From: Acidovorax sp. Leaf191 | Lineage (GTDB): Bacteria; Pseudomonadota; Gammaproteobacteria; Burkholderiales; Burkholderiaceae_C | Assembly: GCF_001424425.1 (NCBI RefSeq) | Contig: NZ_LMPT01000001.1 | Coordinates: 794,137-858,136, forward strand | Direction of reading: 5' to 3' | Length of the DNA: 64,000 bases | Shown: positions 9,260 through 19,456 of the stretch, in pieces | How positions within the stretch are numbered: the first letter of the stretch is position 1 | Layout: every line of letters begins with the position of its first letter | Notes under the pieces: generated by a model | The model's database searches: none | The model's input: the letters and a program-made list of their open reading frames with translations, nothing else | What the model was told of the DNA's origin: nothing | Program-made: the position numbers and the translations under genes

Positions 9260-9907
9260 GGTGTAGTGAACTCCTGCTGGAAGTGGTGTAGTGACGGTGG
9301 CCAGCGGCTGTGCCGCGAGGGCACGTTGTGCGGTGCTGGCACCGGAGACCAGGGGTGGCCCTGGTGTGCATGCATTGTTGGCGGCGGGCCGTGGAGGGGG
9401 CGTAGGTACTGCCTCTGTATTCCTGTGGGCGAAGTCTTACGAACTCTTGCAATTGCATGCGCTGCTGCATTCACATTTGCATTTGCGGCTTTGCGTTGAT
9501 GGGTGGCGCAGGAGTGCGCGGCTGAGTCCTACGGCTTGACGGGCATCAACATGGCACGCTAGTTACTTGGTAGCGAAGGTGTGGTGCGGGCGGCCAGCGA
9601 TGTGCCGCACCCAATCGTGCGCGGATCATGCTGAAAGCCGTGCCAGTGGGCTCGAAAGACCGTTGGCACTGTTTGTCAAACGGGCTTGTTCTGCACGCCA
9701 GCACCTGACGTCTCGGCCGGGCTTTCTTGCTGGACCATGCCGGTAGGTCGGCTGAGCCAGCCTGCGATGGCGCCGTGTGCGGTGTCTGGTGGTGGTGCTG
9801 GCAGTTGCGGGCGCTCTTCGCTTTTCGTGAACATCGGCCAAGTGCAGCGCTTGCAGCGCGTGCAGCGCGGGCCCTGTGCCGATCCAATGCAAGGAGCAGC
9901 GTTGAGC
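9260..9907. other. 648-bp non-coding interval
   Basis: Divergent control region between the DUF4398 lipoprotein and the MscS channel. Reading frames crossing it show no family resemblance and poor codon usage. A weak sigma-70-like pair (TTGACG near 9536, TAGTTA 18 bases on) points toward the channel gene. A run of partly repeated CATTTGCATTTGC lies near 9470-9485. I see no RNA gene and no clear hairpin terminator. Confidence 0.4.
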
Positions 9908-11095
9908 ATGCAAGATTTCCCCTTCATGACCTGGGTCCGCGAGACCACCGTCATCGGCATTCCGTTGTGGAGCCTGCTGCTGGCACTGGCCGCAGCCGTC
10001 ACCACCTACTTTGCGATCATGGTGGTGCTGCACCTGCTCACGCGGCGTGCCCGCAGCTGGGCCAGCCGCTCAGGTAGCGCCACCGCGCACACGGCGGCCG
10101 ATGTGCTCGCCGGCACCAGCCGGCTTCTGGTGTTGCTGGTCGCACTGCTGGTGGGGGCCAACTTTCTGGACCTGCCCCTGCGCTGGGAAACGCGGCTGAG
10201 CCAGCTGTGGTTCGTAGCGGTGGCGCTGCAGCTGGGCCTGTGGGGCATGCGCGCCATTGGCTTGGGTGTGGGCCGCTACGTGCAGCGGCACAGCTCCAGC
10301 GGCATGACGCAGGTCAGCGCTTCGGCCACGCTGCTGTCCTGGGGCCTGCGCACGCTGCTGTGGAGCGTGGTGGCGCTGGCCATCCTGTCCAACCTGGGGG
10401 TCAACATCACTGCCTTCATCGCCAGCCTGGGTGTGGGCGGCATTGCGGTGGCGCTGGCGGTGCAGAACATCCTGGGCGACCTGTTCGCATCGCTGGCCAT
10501 CGCGGTGGACAAGCCCTTCGAGGTGGGCGACTTCATCGTGGTGGGCAATGTGTCGGGCACGGTGCAGGTCATCGGCCTCAAGACCACGCGCATCCGCAGC
10601 CTGCAGGGCGAGCAGATCGTGATGTCCAACACCGACCTGCTCAAGCAGACCATCAGCAACTATCGCATGCTGGAGAAGCGGCGCATCGTCTTCCAGTTCG
10701 GCGTGTCGTACGCCACCACGCCCGAGCAGGCCGAGGCCATCCCCGGCGTGGTGCGCAGGCTCATCGAGGCGCACCCCGAGCTGCGCCTGGACCGCGTGCA
10801 CTTCAAGTCGTTCGGCGAGAGTTCTCTGCAATACGAAGTGGTCTACATCGTGCAGGACCCGGCGTTCAACCTGTACATGGACCTGCAGCAGTCCATCAAC
10901 CTGGCGCTGATGCGGGAGTTCAAGGCCATGGGGGTGGCGTTTGCGTTTCCGACGAGCACGGTCCACATTGCGCGAGACCGGCCTGCGGCTGCCGCGAGCG
11001 TGGCGGCAGAAGCGCGGCAGGCGGAACAGGTAGAGCATGTGGAGCCGGGAGGGGCCGGCGAGGTCCTCAGTCGTTCAACACAAAACCGATCCTGA
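9908..11095 (+). CDS. MscS-type mechanosensitive ion channel
   Basis: 395-aa inner-membrane channel that releases solutes on hypo-osmotic shock. Transmembrane segments fall at about residues 16-40, 66-84, 94-112 and 138-160, followed by the pore helix with a Gly/Ala-rich pattern (IASLGVGGIAVALAVQNILGD) and the MscS beta domain (PFEVGDFIVVGNVSGTVQVIGLKTTRIRS). A C-terminal cytosolic alpha/beta domain and a short Ala/Glu tail follow. The ATG at 9908 is preferred since AAGGAG precedes it; an in-frame ATG at 9686 would add a leader lacking membrane character. The 3' end overlaps the convergent small membrane gene by 29 bases. Confidence 0.88.
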   Translation: MQDFPFMTWVRETTVIGIPLWSLLLALAAAVTTYFAIMVVLHLLTRRARSWASRSGSATAHTAADVLAGTSRLLVLLVALLVGANFLDLPLRWETRLSQLWFVAVALQLGLWGMRAIGLGVGRYVQRHSSSGMTQVSASATLLSWGLRTLLWSVVALAILSNLGVNITAFIASLGVGGIAVALAVQNILGDLFASLAIAVDKPFEVGDFIVVGNVSGTVQVIGLKTTRIRSLQGEQIVMSNTDLLKQTISNYRMLEKRRIVFQFGVSYATTPEQAEAIPGVVRRLIEAHPELRLDRVHFKSFGESSLQYEVVYIVQDPAFNLYMDLQQSINLALMREFKAMGVAFAFPTSTVHIARDRPAAAASVAAEARQAEQVEHVEPGGAGEVLSRSTQNRS

Positions 11096-11537
11096 CCTCG
11101 CGACAGGGGCCGTGTGCTTCCACGCTGATATCGGCGCTCCACACATCGGGGTGCTCGCAGCGCATGTGGCGAAAGTGAGTCCCGGCGCCCGCAACCTGGG
11201 CCGGGTCTCCACTGCAAGCCAGTGGCGCCATGGCGGCAGCGTGCTTTAGCAACGCGACATCGGGGTCCATGTAACTGCCGTAGTCCATGGCGACATACGG
11301 CACGCCTTCGCCATCGCGCCCCTTCCAGTGAAAGCGCGCGGGGCGGCATTCTGCAAAGGTGGGCGTGGCATTGCGGACGCTTTCAGGCACGCCGACGTAG
11401 TACAGCGGCCATCCTGGCCTGACGTCGCTGACTTCGAACAGCATCCACAGGCCCAGCAGGGCAGTCGGCGGCAGGATCAGGCACGCGAGAACAAGGCCCT
11501 TCACCCATCCTGGCAGCTTCGGTGTTGGGTCATTCAT
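11067..11537 (-). CDS. Hypothetical single-span membrane protein
   Basis: 156-aa protein with one hydrophobic segment (about residues 12-35, VKGLVLACLILPPTALLGLWML) and a C-terminal extracytoplasmic domain of about 115 residues that has conserved-looking Cys residues (CRP, CSG, CEH, CRE), possibly disulphide-bonded in the periplasm. No family recognised. The start is uncertain: an ATG at 11567 would add ten Cys-rich residues, and neither start has a clear ribosome-binding site. It overlaps the end of the MscS gene tail to tail. Codon use fits the neighbouring genes, so I regard it as real. Confidence 0.6.
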   Translation of the reverse strand: MNDPTPKLPGWVKGLVLACLILPPTALLGLWMLFEVSDVRPGWPLYYVGVPESVRNATPTFAECRPARFHWKGRDGEGVPYVAMDYGSYMDPDVALLKHAAAMAPLACSGDPAQVAGAGTHFRHMRCEHPDVWSADISVEAHGPCREVRIGFVLND

Positions 11538-11565
11538 TACGGGGCACGAGCAGCTGCAGGGTTCC

Positions 11566-11601
11566 AAAAAAAGGCCGGCGACCCTTGCGGGTAGCCGGCC
11601 T
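11566..11601 (-). terminator. Rho-independent terminator after gap
   Basis: On the minus strand an AGGCCGGC/GCCGGCCT stem extended by CCC/GGG around a GCAA loop is followed by eight Ts. Textbook form, 56 bases past the gap stop codon. Confidence 0.9.
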
Positions 11602-11657
11602 GAACGGGTAGTTGCAGACTTAGCGCTTCTTTCTCAACCGGCTGTGTCCGTTTGCCA

Positions 11658-12662
<1,005 letters not shown>

Positions 12663-12749
12663 TCATCTCTCCAAGGTTGCAAAGTCGAAAAATCAGGAAT
12701 CTGCCGCAACGCGCCCCCCGGCGGCAGGGCGCGCAGCGGGCTGGACGGG

Positions 12750-14834
12750 TCAGCGTGCATTCTTGGCGGGCTTGAGCCGTGCGGCGCCGACGGCAACCAG
12801 CACCGCGTCGGCGACGTTCTCTTCGGTAAAGCCGAAGTGCTTGAACAGCACGGGCGCGGGAGCCGATTCGCCATAAGTGTCGATACCGACCACAGCAGCG
12901 CAGCCGTACTTCCACCAGCCGTCGGTCACGCCCATTTCCACCGCCACGCGGGGCATGCCGGCAGGCAGCACGCTGCTCTTGTACTTGGCATCTTCGCGGT
13001 CGAACGTGGTCGTGCTGGGCATGGAGACCACGCGCACAGCCACTTTCTTGTCGGCCAGCAGGCGCTGGGCCTTCAGGGCCAGTTGCACTTCGGAACCGGT
13101 GGCGATGATCACGGCCACGGCCTTCTTGTTCAGGCCCACGTCGGCGGGTTCGGACAGCACATACGCGCCGCGGCTGATGTCGCCCAGGTCGCGCTTGGGG
13201 GCGTAGGGCAGGTTCTGGCGCGACAGCAGCAGGGCGGTGGGCTTGTTGCGGTTGGACAGGGCCACGCTCCAGGCCACGGCGGTTTCGGCCGTGTCACCGG
13301 GGCGCCACACATCCAGGTTGGGGATCAGACGCAGGCTGGCGGCGTGCTCGATGGACTGGTGGGTGGGGCCGTCTTCGCCCAGGCCGATGGAGTCGTGCGT
13401 GAACACGTGGATCACGCGCTGCTTCATCAGCGCGGCCATGCGGATGGCGTTGCGGCTGTAGTCGCTGAAGGTCAGGAACGTGCCGCCGTAGGGGATGAAG
13501 CCGCCGTGCAGCGCGATGCCGTTCATGATCGCGGCCATGCCGAATTCGCGCACGCCGTAGTTGATGTGGCGGCCACCGATCTTCTGGCCGCCTTCGACTT
13601 CGGTCTGCACCACGTTGCCCTGCATGTCAAAGCGCAGGTTGGGCGTGCTCTTGGTGTTGGTGAGGTTGGAGCCGGTCAGGTCGGCGCTGCCGCCCAGCAG
13701 CTCGGGCAGGGCCGCGGTGAAGGCTTCCAGCGCCAGCTGGCTGGCCTTGCGGCTGGCCACGGTTTCGCCCTTGGTGTGGGCAGCGACCACGGTGTCCACG
13801 GCCACTTGCGCGAAGTTGGCGGGCAGGTTGCCTTCCATGCGGCGCGTCAGTTCTGCCGACAGCTCGGGGAACGCGGCGGTGTACGCGGCAAAGCGCTCGT
13901 TCCATTCGGCTTCGACGTTCTGGCCGTTGGCCTTGCCGTCCCAGTCGGCGTACACGTCTTGCGGCACGACGAAGGGCTCGCTGCTCCAGCCCAGGGCTTC
14001 GCGCGTGAGCTTGATTTCTTCGGCACCCAGCGGCTCGCCGTGGGCCTTGGCGGTGTTGGCGCGGTTGGGGCTGCCCTTGCCGATGTGCGTCTTGCACACG
14101 ATGAGGGTGGGGCGCTCGGTCTGCTTCTTGGCCTCGGCAATCGCGGCGGCCACCTTGTCGGCGTCGTGGCCGTCGATGGGGCCGATCACGTTCCAGCCGC
14201 TGGCCACAAAGCGCAGGGGGGTGTTGTCGGCAAACCAGGGGGCGACCTGGCCGTCGATGCTGATGCCGTTGTCGTCGTACAGGGCGATCAGCTTGTTGAG
14301 CTTCCAGGCGCCGGCCAGGGACACGGCCTCGTGGCTGATGCCTTCCATCAGGCAGCCGTCGCCCAGGAACACGTAGGTGTTGTGGTCCACCACCGCGTGG
14401 CCTTCGCGGTTGAACTCGCTGGCCAGCAGCTTTTCAGCCAGCGCAAAGCCCACGGCGTTGGTGATGCCCTGGCCCAGCGGGCCGGTGGTGGTCTCGACGC
14501 CGGCGGTGTAGCCCACTTCGGGGTGGCCGGGGGTCTTGCTGTGCAGTTGGCGGAAGTTCTTGAGTTCTTCGATCGGCAGGTCGTAGCCGGTCAGGTGCAG
14601 CAGCGCGTACAGCAGCATGGAACCGTGGCCGTTGGAGAGCACGAAGCGATCGCGGTCGAACCACTGGGGGTTGGCGGGGTTGTGCTTGAGGTGGCGGCCC
14701 CACAGTGCCGCTGCCATGTCGGCCATGCCCATGGGGGCGCCGGGGTGGCCGGAGTTGGCTTGTTGAACTGCGTCCATGGCCAATGCGCGGATTGCATTTG
14801 CCATCTGTTGGGATTGCTGCGGGGTATGGGCCAT
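12750..14834 (-). CDS. tkt: Transketolase
   Basis: Thiamine-diphosphate enzyme (694 aa) that moves two-carbon units in the pentose phosphate pathway. Domains in order: N-terminal ThDP domain ([26 protein letters not shown] with the GDG-N Mg/ThDP motif), central pyrimidine-binding domain ([30 protein letters not shown]) and C-terminal domain ([13 protein letters not shown]). Length is standard. The gene is followed by gap with a 93-base gap. A very long open frame exists antisense to it and is treated as a shadow of biased codon use. Confidence 0.96.
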   Translation of the reverse strand: MAHTPQQSQQMANAIRALAMDAVQQANSGHPGAPMGMADMAAALWGRHLKHNPANPQWFDRDRFVLSNGHGSMLLYALLHLTGYDLPIEELKNFRQLHSKTPGHPEVGYTAGVETTTGPLGQGITNAVGFALAEKLLASEFNREGHAVVDHNTYVFLGDGCLMEGISHEAVSLAGAWKLNKLIALYDDNGISIDGQVAPWFADNTPLRFVASGWNVIGPIDGHDADKVAAAIAEAKKQTERPTLIVCKTHIGKGSPNRANTAKAHGEPLGAEEIKLTREALGWSSEPFVVPQDVYADWDGKANGQNVEAEWNERFAAYTAAFPELSAELTRRMEGNLPANFAQVAVDTVVAAHTKGETVASRKASQLALEAFTAALPELLGGSADLTGSNLTNTKSTPNLRFDMQGNVVQTEVEGGQKIGGRHINYGVREFGMAAIMNGIALHGGFIPYGGTFLTFSDYSRNAIRMAALMKQRVIHVFTHDSIGLGEDGPTHQSIEHAASLRLIPNLDVWRPGDTAETAVAWSVALSNRNKPTALLLSRQNLPYAPKRDLGDISRGAYVLSEPADVGLNKKAVAVIIATGSEVQLALKAQRLLADKKVAVRVVSMPSTTTFDREDAKYKSSVLPAGMPRVAVEMGVTDGWWKYGCAAVVGIDTYGESAPAPVLFKHFGFTEENVADAVLVAVGAARLKPAKNAR

Positions 14835-14977
14835 GGGGTGTGCGGGTTCGGGTGGGAGGGGTGGGATTTCAGGGGGAAACCCGGCATTTTACCGGCCCTG
14901 CTTTCCCGCGCCCGAACCGGCAGGGCCGAACCCTTGGCGAAGCAGCGCCTGCGCTGCGATGCACTACAGTGCGGGCC

Positions 14978-15367
14978 ATGCAAGGACTGCACCTCACTGC
15001 CGATCTCCGGGACTGCCGCTGCGCCCCCGTGTGGCTGCTGGACGCCGCCGCGCTGGGCCAGGCCTGCGCCGACGCCGTGCGCCACGCCGGGCTGCAGCCC
15101 GTGGGCCAGGTATTTCATGAATTCCCGGCCACAGCGCACGGCCCGGGCGGGGTGACAGCTACGATTTTGCTAGCTGAGTCGCACTTGTGCGTGCACACCT
15201 GGCCCGAGCAGCGCGCCGTCACGCTCGATGTCTACGTGTGCAATTTCGGCGCCGACCATTCGGACAAGGCGCGGGCGCTGATGGATGCGCTGCTGGCGTT
15301 GTTCGAGCCTTCCTCGGTGCAGCGCCACGCGCTGCAACGGGGCACCGTGCCGGAGCTGGCGGCATGA
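14978..15367 (+). CDS. speD: S-adenosylmethionine decarboxylase proenzyme
   Basis: Small prokaryotic SpeD/SpeH-type enzyme (129 aa) giving the aminopropyl donor for spermidine synthesis. The self-processing site is LLAESHLCVHTWPE: cleavage before Ser68 forms the pyruvoyl group. C-terminal motif YVCNFGADHSDKARAL is typical. No spermidine synthase gene is adjacent. Its stop codon overlaps the start of the next gene (ATGA). The codons around the active site (60-71) are unusually AT-rich for this gene and resemble the family-1 repeat, but the encoded residues are normal for the family. Confidence 0.9.
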   Translation: MQGLHLTADLRDCRCAPVWLLDAAALGQACADAVRHAGLQPVGQVFHEFPATAHGPGGVTATILLAESHLCVHTWPEQRAVTLDVYVCNFGADHSDKARALMDALLALFEPSSVQRHALQRGTVPELAA

Positions 15368-16134
15368 GCGCGCTGAACCCGGCCGTCCCTTCCCAGGTCC
15401 CCGCGCTGCTGCTGGCCGCCGGCCGCGGCGAGCGCATGCGCCCGCTGACCGACACCACCCCCAAGCCGTTGCTCGCGGTGCAGGGGCTGCCGCTGCTGGA
15501 GTGGCACCTGCAGGCGTTGCAGGATGCGGGCGTGCAGCGGGCTGTCATCAACACCGCCTGGCTCGGGTCGCAGATCAGCGAGCGGTTTGCAGATGTTTTT
15601 GGCCTCCACCGCTTGCTGGACGGGCGCAAGCCGCTATCAATTTCATACTCCCACGAGGGTGTGGACTTCGGTGGTGCGCTTGAAACCGCCGGCGGCATCG
15701 CCCGCGCGCTGCCCCAGCTGGGGCCGGTGTTCTGGCTGGCGGCGGGCGATGTGTTTGCGCCCGACTTCGTGTTCGACAGCGGCGCAGTGCAGGCTTTTGC
15801 CGCCAGCGACCGCCTGGCGCACCTGTGGCTGGTGCCCAACCCGGCGCACAACCCGCGGGGCGACTTCGGCTTGTCGCCAGAGGGGCTGGCGCTGAACCTC
15901 GCACCCGGCGATCCTGCGCCCCGTTACACCTACAGCACCATCGCCCTGCTGCGCGCAGAGCTGTTCGCGCTGCCTTGGTGCGACATTCCGGCCGGCAACC
16001 CGCAGGGCATTCAGGCGCCGCTGGCCCCGCTGCTGCGCCGCGCCATGGACCAGGGCCGTGTCAGCGCAGAGATCTACCCCGGCCGCTGGACGGACGTGGG
16101 CACGCCCGAGCGGCTGGCAGAGCTCAACCGCTGA
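15364..16134 (+). CDS. Sugar-phosphate nucleotidyltransferase, MurU-like
   Basis: 256-aa GT-A-fold nucleotidyltransferase with the signature LLLAAGRGERMRPLTDTTPKPLL near residue 15. It resembles MurU, which makes UDP-MurNAc from MurNAc-1-phosphate in cell-wall recycling, and other mannose/glucose-1-phosphate transferases. The metal/sugar motifs GGALETAGGI and GDVF, and ending GRWTDVGTPERLAEL, support this. Residues about 78-96 (DVFGLHRLLDGRKPLSISYS) are encoded by a family-1 palindromic element lying in antisense orientation, probably an extra loop. Start overlaps the speD stop by four bases. The exact sugar substrate is inferred. Confidence 0.82.
   Translation: MSALNPAVPSQVPALLLAAGRGERMRPLTDTTPKPLLAVQGLPLLEWHLQALQDAGVQRAVINTAWLGSQISERFADVFGLHRLLDGRKPLSISYSHEGVDFGGALETAGGIARALPQLGPVFWLAAGDVFAPDFVFDSGAVQAFAASDRLAHLWLVPNPAHNPRGDFGLSPEGLALNLAPGDPAPRYTYSTIALLRAELFALPWCDIPAGNPQGIQAPLAPLLRRAMDQGRVSAEIYPGRWTDVGTPERLAELNR
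15595..15650 (-). repeat. Family-1 palindromic element, copy I, inside the nucleotidyltransferase gene
   Basis: Read on the minus strand it shows GTATGAAATTGATAGC, then a perfect CTTGC-N9-GCAAG stem and the tail GAGGCCAAAAAC, all in the order seen in the intergenic copies. The host gene reads through it in antisense, without a stop, between two conserved motifs. Confidence 0.65.
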
Positions 16135-16153
16135 CGCGGCGGCGCAGGCGCGG

Positions 16154-16912
16154 TCACTGCGTGGCCGTGGCGGGGCCGGAGTAGGCAGGCTGCACCGCAA
16201 TGGCAGGGCCATTTTCACACCCGCGAAACAGCCACTGGCTGGGCATGAAGCGCGCATCCGGGCCGTCGGGCGCGGGCTTGCCCACCTCCGCCTGCACGTC
16301 GTAGGGGATGTGCGGCACCTGGAACAGGGCCAGTTGGCCCTTCTTGCACGCCATGGCCGGAATGAGCTTGTGCGGCACCCATGCCTGGCTCGCGTTGTCG
16401 TACCGGTACAGCGGCCCGATCTGCTGGTCCTGGGCCAGCTCCACGCGCATCGGCACCACCTGCAGCGCGCTGGCCCAGACGGAGGCCACCTGCACCGGTT
16501 CCGCGAACCGCACGGCCTCCAGCCCGTAGAGCGCCAAAGGACGGCCCGGTGCGCCCTTGTCGAACGGGTCGTTGCGGTTGATGAGGCTGCCCGCAGGGAT
16601 CAGCAGTTCGCCATACTGAAAGTCCTGCGGCAGCACGAACTTCTCCCGGCTCGCACGCACCACCGCGCCATCCTGCCGCGCCTGCTTGGCGCTGTGCGAC
16701 AGGAAGAGCTGTGCTATCAGCAGCAGGTTGCAGGCTGCCGCCACCGCGCAGGCGATCACCAGGCCCCGGCGGGTGAGCAGCCACTTGTTCGGGATGTCGA
16801 CCCAGCGCACATACATCGCATAGATCAGCAGCGCACTCGTCAGCAGCAGGCCGAGCAGCGGCAGCAGGACGGCCACGATGAGGTGCAGCAGGGCATTGAG
16901 CAGGTTGAGCAT
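16154..16912 (-). CDS. Hypothetical membrane protein at end of PspA-flotillin operon
   Basis: 252-aa protein with two or three N-terminal hydrophobic segments (about 3-33 and 46-70) and a soluble C-terminal domain of about 170 residues, probably outside the cytoplasm, containing two Cys (MACKKG and FRGCENG). No family recognised. The start at 16912 gives a clean membrane N-terminus; an upstream ATG at 16996 is possible but neither has a good ribosome-binding site. It lies 149 bases after the flotillin gene on the same strand, so it may be the last gene of that operon or separately transcribed. Confidence 0.6.
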   Translation of the reverse strand: MLNLLNALLHLIVAVLLPLLGLLLTSALLIYAMYVRWVDIPNKWLLTRRGLVIACAVAAACNLLLIAQLFLSHSAKQARQDGAVVRASREKFVLPQDFQYGELLIPAGSLINRNDPFDKGAPGRPLALYGLEAVRFAEPVQVASVWASALQVVPMRVELAQDQQIGPLYRYDNASQAWVPHKLIPAMACKKGQLALFQVPHIPYDVQAEVGKPAPDGPDARFMPSQWLFRGCENGPAIAVQPAYSGPATATQ

Positions 16913-17061
16913 GGTTGCAGGGAAAGTGGCAGAGCAGGGCGCCTTCGAGACCATCACCCGGGGCGGCGGCGCATCGCGAGGCGTCGAGTCTGCCATGAGC
17001 CGCGGGCCGCCCGGCCTGTCGGTCGGCGGCGGGCAGCGTCCGCGGCTTCTGACCTTGCCGC

Positions 17062-18771
17062 TTACTCTGCAGGCCGGGCGGCAGCGCGCTCGGCCGTCGG
17101 CTGTCCGCCCAGCATGCCCGCCAGGCTCTGCGCCATGCCGGTGATGCCTTCGTTGGACAAGCCTGCGTCCTTCATCACCGCATCGACGATGGGCTTGGCG
17201 ATCTGGTACTGCAGGGCCGAGTTCATGACCTGCTCCGGGAAGGTGCCCTGCGCTCCATTGCCGCCTGCCGCTGAGCCCTGGCCGCCGTAGCTGCCGGGCA
17301 TGCCGCCCACCTGCACGATGCGGATCGAGTCGATCTTTTCCATGGGCCGCACGGCCTGCTCGATGATCTGCGGCAGTTGCTGCAGCAGCAGGCTGCGCAC
17401 CTGCAGGTCCACCTGCGCTGCAGACAAGGTGTTGAGCGCTTCGTTCAGAGCGCGCTTGCCTTCGGCCTCGGCCAGGGCCGCCGCCTGGCGGGCGCGGGCC
17501 TCGATGGTGATTGCTTCGGCGCGGTCCATCGCAGCTTCCTTTTCGGCCGACGCGGAAACGCGAACGGAAATGGCGTTCTGCTCGGCGTCTTTCGACGCCT
17601 CGATCAGCTGGATGCTCTTGTCGCGCTCGGCTACGGCCACCTGGCGCGCGGTGTTCACGGCTTCTTCGGCTTTCACGGCCTCGGCGCGCGCCAGGTTGGC
17701 GGCGGCGTCCGCGTCCGATTGTTCGCGCGACTTGGTCGCGATGGCGATCTGCGTGTCCTGGCGGGCGATTTCCACCTGCTTGCGCTGTTCGGCGCGCTTG
17801 GTTTCGGTGTGGCGCTCCAGTTCGATCTCGCGGGTCTGGATGACCAGGTTTTTTTCGATCTCGGCAGCCTTGATTTCGCGCTCGGCCTCGATGCGCTTTT
17901 GGCTTACCTGGCGCTCGGCTTCGATTTTGGCGGCCTCGGCCTCGCGGCTGCGCTCGGCTTGCTGCGTGGCGATCAGCGCGGCCTGCTCGGCGCGGGAGTT
18001 CTCGATCTCGCGCTTTTGCGACAGCGAGGCGAACTCCTGGTCCTTCTCGATGGTGAGCTTCTGGCGGGTGGCTTCCAGGTCCTTGGTGCGCACTTGCACT
18101 TCGGTGTCCTGCTCCACGTCGTTGCGCTGCTTGCGGCGTGCCTCGGTCTGCTCGGTCAGGCGCGTCAGGCCCTCGGCGTCGAAGGCGTTGTTGGGGTTGA
18201 AGAACTGCTTTTCGGTCTGGTCCAGGCTGGTCAGCGAGACGGATTCAAGCTCCAGGCCGTTCTTCTCCAGGTCTTCGGCCACGGCGTTCTGCACGGCCTG
18301 CACGAAGTCGCGGCGCTTGTCCTGCAGCTCCTGGATGGTCATGGTGGCGGCAGTTGCGCGCAGCGAGTCGACGAACTTGTCTTCCACCAGTGCCTTGAGT
18401 TCCTCGGGGCTCATGGTGCGGGCGCCCAGCGTCTGGGCGGCGATGCTCACGGCCTCTTCGGTCTGCTTGACACGCACGAAGAAGGCGGCGGTCACGTCCA
18501 CGCGCATGCGGTCCTTGGTGATCAGGCTTTCCTTGGCGCGGCGCACCACTTCGAGCTTCAGGGTGTTCATGTTCACCAGCACGCGCTCGTGAAACACCGG
18601 CAGCAGGATGGCACCGCCGTCCATGATGACCTTCTGGCCGCCCAGGCCCGTGCGCACGAAGGCAGTCTCTTTGGTGGAGCGCTTGTACAGGCGCGAAAAC
18701 ACGATGCCGATGGTCAGCAGGGCCAGCAAGGCAATGCCTGCGATGGTGCCCATTTCGATCAGGTTGGTCAT
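17062..18771 (-). CDS. Flotillin-family protein, YqiK-like
   Basis: 569-aa inner-membrane scaffold protein. A single N-terminal membrane segment (about residues 8-28) is followed by an SPFH/band-7 domain (about 40-220: KVIMDGGAILLPVFHERVLVNMNTLKLEV, FFVRVKQTEEAV). A long Glu/Ala-rich coiled coil (about 220-470) with many EAE/KAE repeats comes next, then a Gly-rich tail. Flotillins organise membrane microdomains and respond to envelope stress. It lies 52 bases downstream of the YqiJ-like gene, as in the yqiJ-yqiK pair of other Proteobacteria, here with pspA. Stop context TGGGC; no terminator immediately after. Confidence 0.9.
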   Translation of the reverse strand: MTNLIEMGTIAGIALLALLTIGIVFSRLYKRSTKETAFVRTGLGGQKVIMDGGAILLPVFHERVLVNMNTLKLEVVRRAKESLITKDRMRVDVTAAFFVRVKQTEEAVSIAAQTLGARTMSPEELKALVEDKFVDSLRATAATMTIQELQDKRRDFVQAVQNAVAEDLEKNGLELESVSLTSLDQTEKQFFNPNNAFDAEGLTRLTEQTEARRKQRNDVEQDTEVQVRTKDLEATRQKLTIEKDQEFASLSQKREIENSRAEQAALIATQQAERSREAEAAKIEAERQVSQKRIEAEREIKAAEIEKNLVIQTREIELERHTETKRAEQRKQVEIARQDTQIAIATKSREQSDADAAANLARAEAVKAEEAVNTARQVAVAERDKSIQLIEASKDAEQNAISVRVSASAEKEAAMDRAEAITIEARARQAAALAEAEGKRALNEALNTLSAAQVDLQVRSLLLQQLPQIIEQAVRPMEKIDSIRIVQVGGMPGSYGGQGSAAGGNGAQGTFPEQVMNSALQYQIAKPIVDAVMKDAGLSNEGITGMAQSLAGMLGGQPTAERAAARPAE

Positions 18772-18823
18772 TTTCTAGGTTCTCCCTCTTTGGATGTCTG
18801 TTGGATTTGGGTGAGCAGCGGGG

Positions 18824-19456
18824 CTACATCAGCGCTGGATGCGGGTTGGCGATGCAGCGGTAGAAGGCGCCCACCTTGCGCACGATGAGGATCTGCGCGC
18901 CTTCGTCGAAGACCTCGTCATCCACATCGGGCTCCACCATCAGGTAGTGGGTGCGGCCATGCGTGTCGCGCACGCGGGCCTGCGCGGCCAGGCCGCGGCG
19001 CGCCGCACCCGCAGAGACGACGCCCGGGCGGCCGATGAGCGACATCTCGCTCACGGCCGAGGTCTCGTCGCGCGGGATGATGTGGGCGATGAGCGCGCCC
19101 AGGCTGCGCACGGTCGCCATGCCCGGTGCCACGGCCGCAAGGCCTGCGACCCACACCGGCAGGTAAAACCCCAGCAGGCCGTGCGCGACCTTCTGCAGGC
19201 TGTATCCGAACACGGCGTAGCCCGCAAGGAACAGCACCATCAGCACCAGCGAAGGCACCTTGCCCAGGTGCAGCCAGCCCAGGACCCGGTCCAGGCCGCT
19301 TTCTCCATGCACGTCGGGCAGCAGGTCGTCGATCCAGTTGCTCGGGCTCAGCGAGATCAGCATGCCCAGGCCCTCGATCAGCGCAATGCCGACGATGAGC
19401 GCAAACGCCACGCCGAAGGGCCAGGTCTCCGGGGCGGTGAACAGGCCGACGATCAC
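18824..19456 (-). CDS. YqiJ-like membrane protein with NfeD-type OB fold
   Basis: 210-aa protein with three or four membrane segments (about 12-34, 66-88, 98-120) and a C-terminal OB-fold domain (SLIGRPGVVSAGAARRGLAAQARVRD, ILIVRKVGAFYRCI), the arrangement of the YqiJ/DUF1449 family that partners flotillins. The mature topology would place the OB domain near the SPFH domain of the YqiK-like protein encoded next. The start overlaps the stop of pspA by four bases (ATGA). Function is inferred from family association with flotillins. Confidence 0.85.
   Translation of the reverse strand: MIVGLFTAPETWPFGVAFALIVGIALIEGLGMLISLSPSNWIDDLLPDVHGESGLDRVLGWLHLGKVPSLVLMVLFLAGYAVFGYSLQKVAHGLLGFYLPVWVAGLAAVAPGMATVRSLGALIAHIIPRDETSAVSEMSLIGRPGVVSAGAARRGLAAQARVRDTHGRTHYLMVEPDVDDEVFDEGAQILIVRKVGAFYRCIANPHPALM

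Noticed and set aside
15155-15189. Family-1-like stretch over the speD active site (GCTACGATTTTGCTAGCTG)
   Set aside because: The encoded residues (ATILLAESHLC) are the normal SpeD processing site, so an insertion cannot explain them. The similarity may be chance or a short recombination tract; not counted as a copy.
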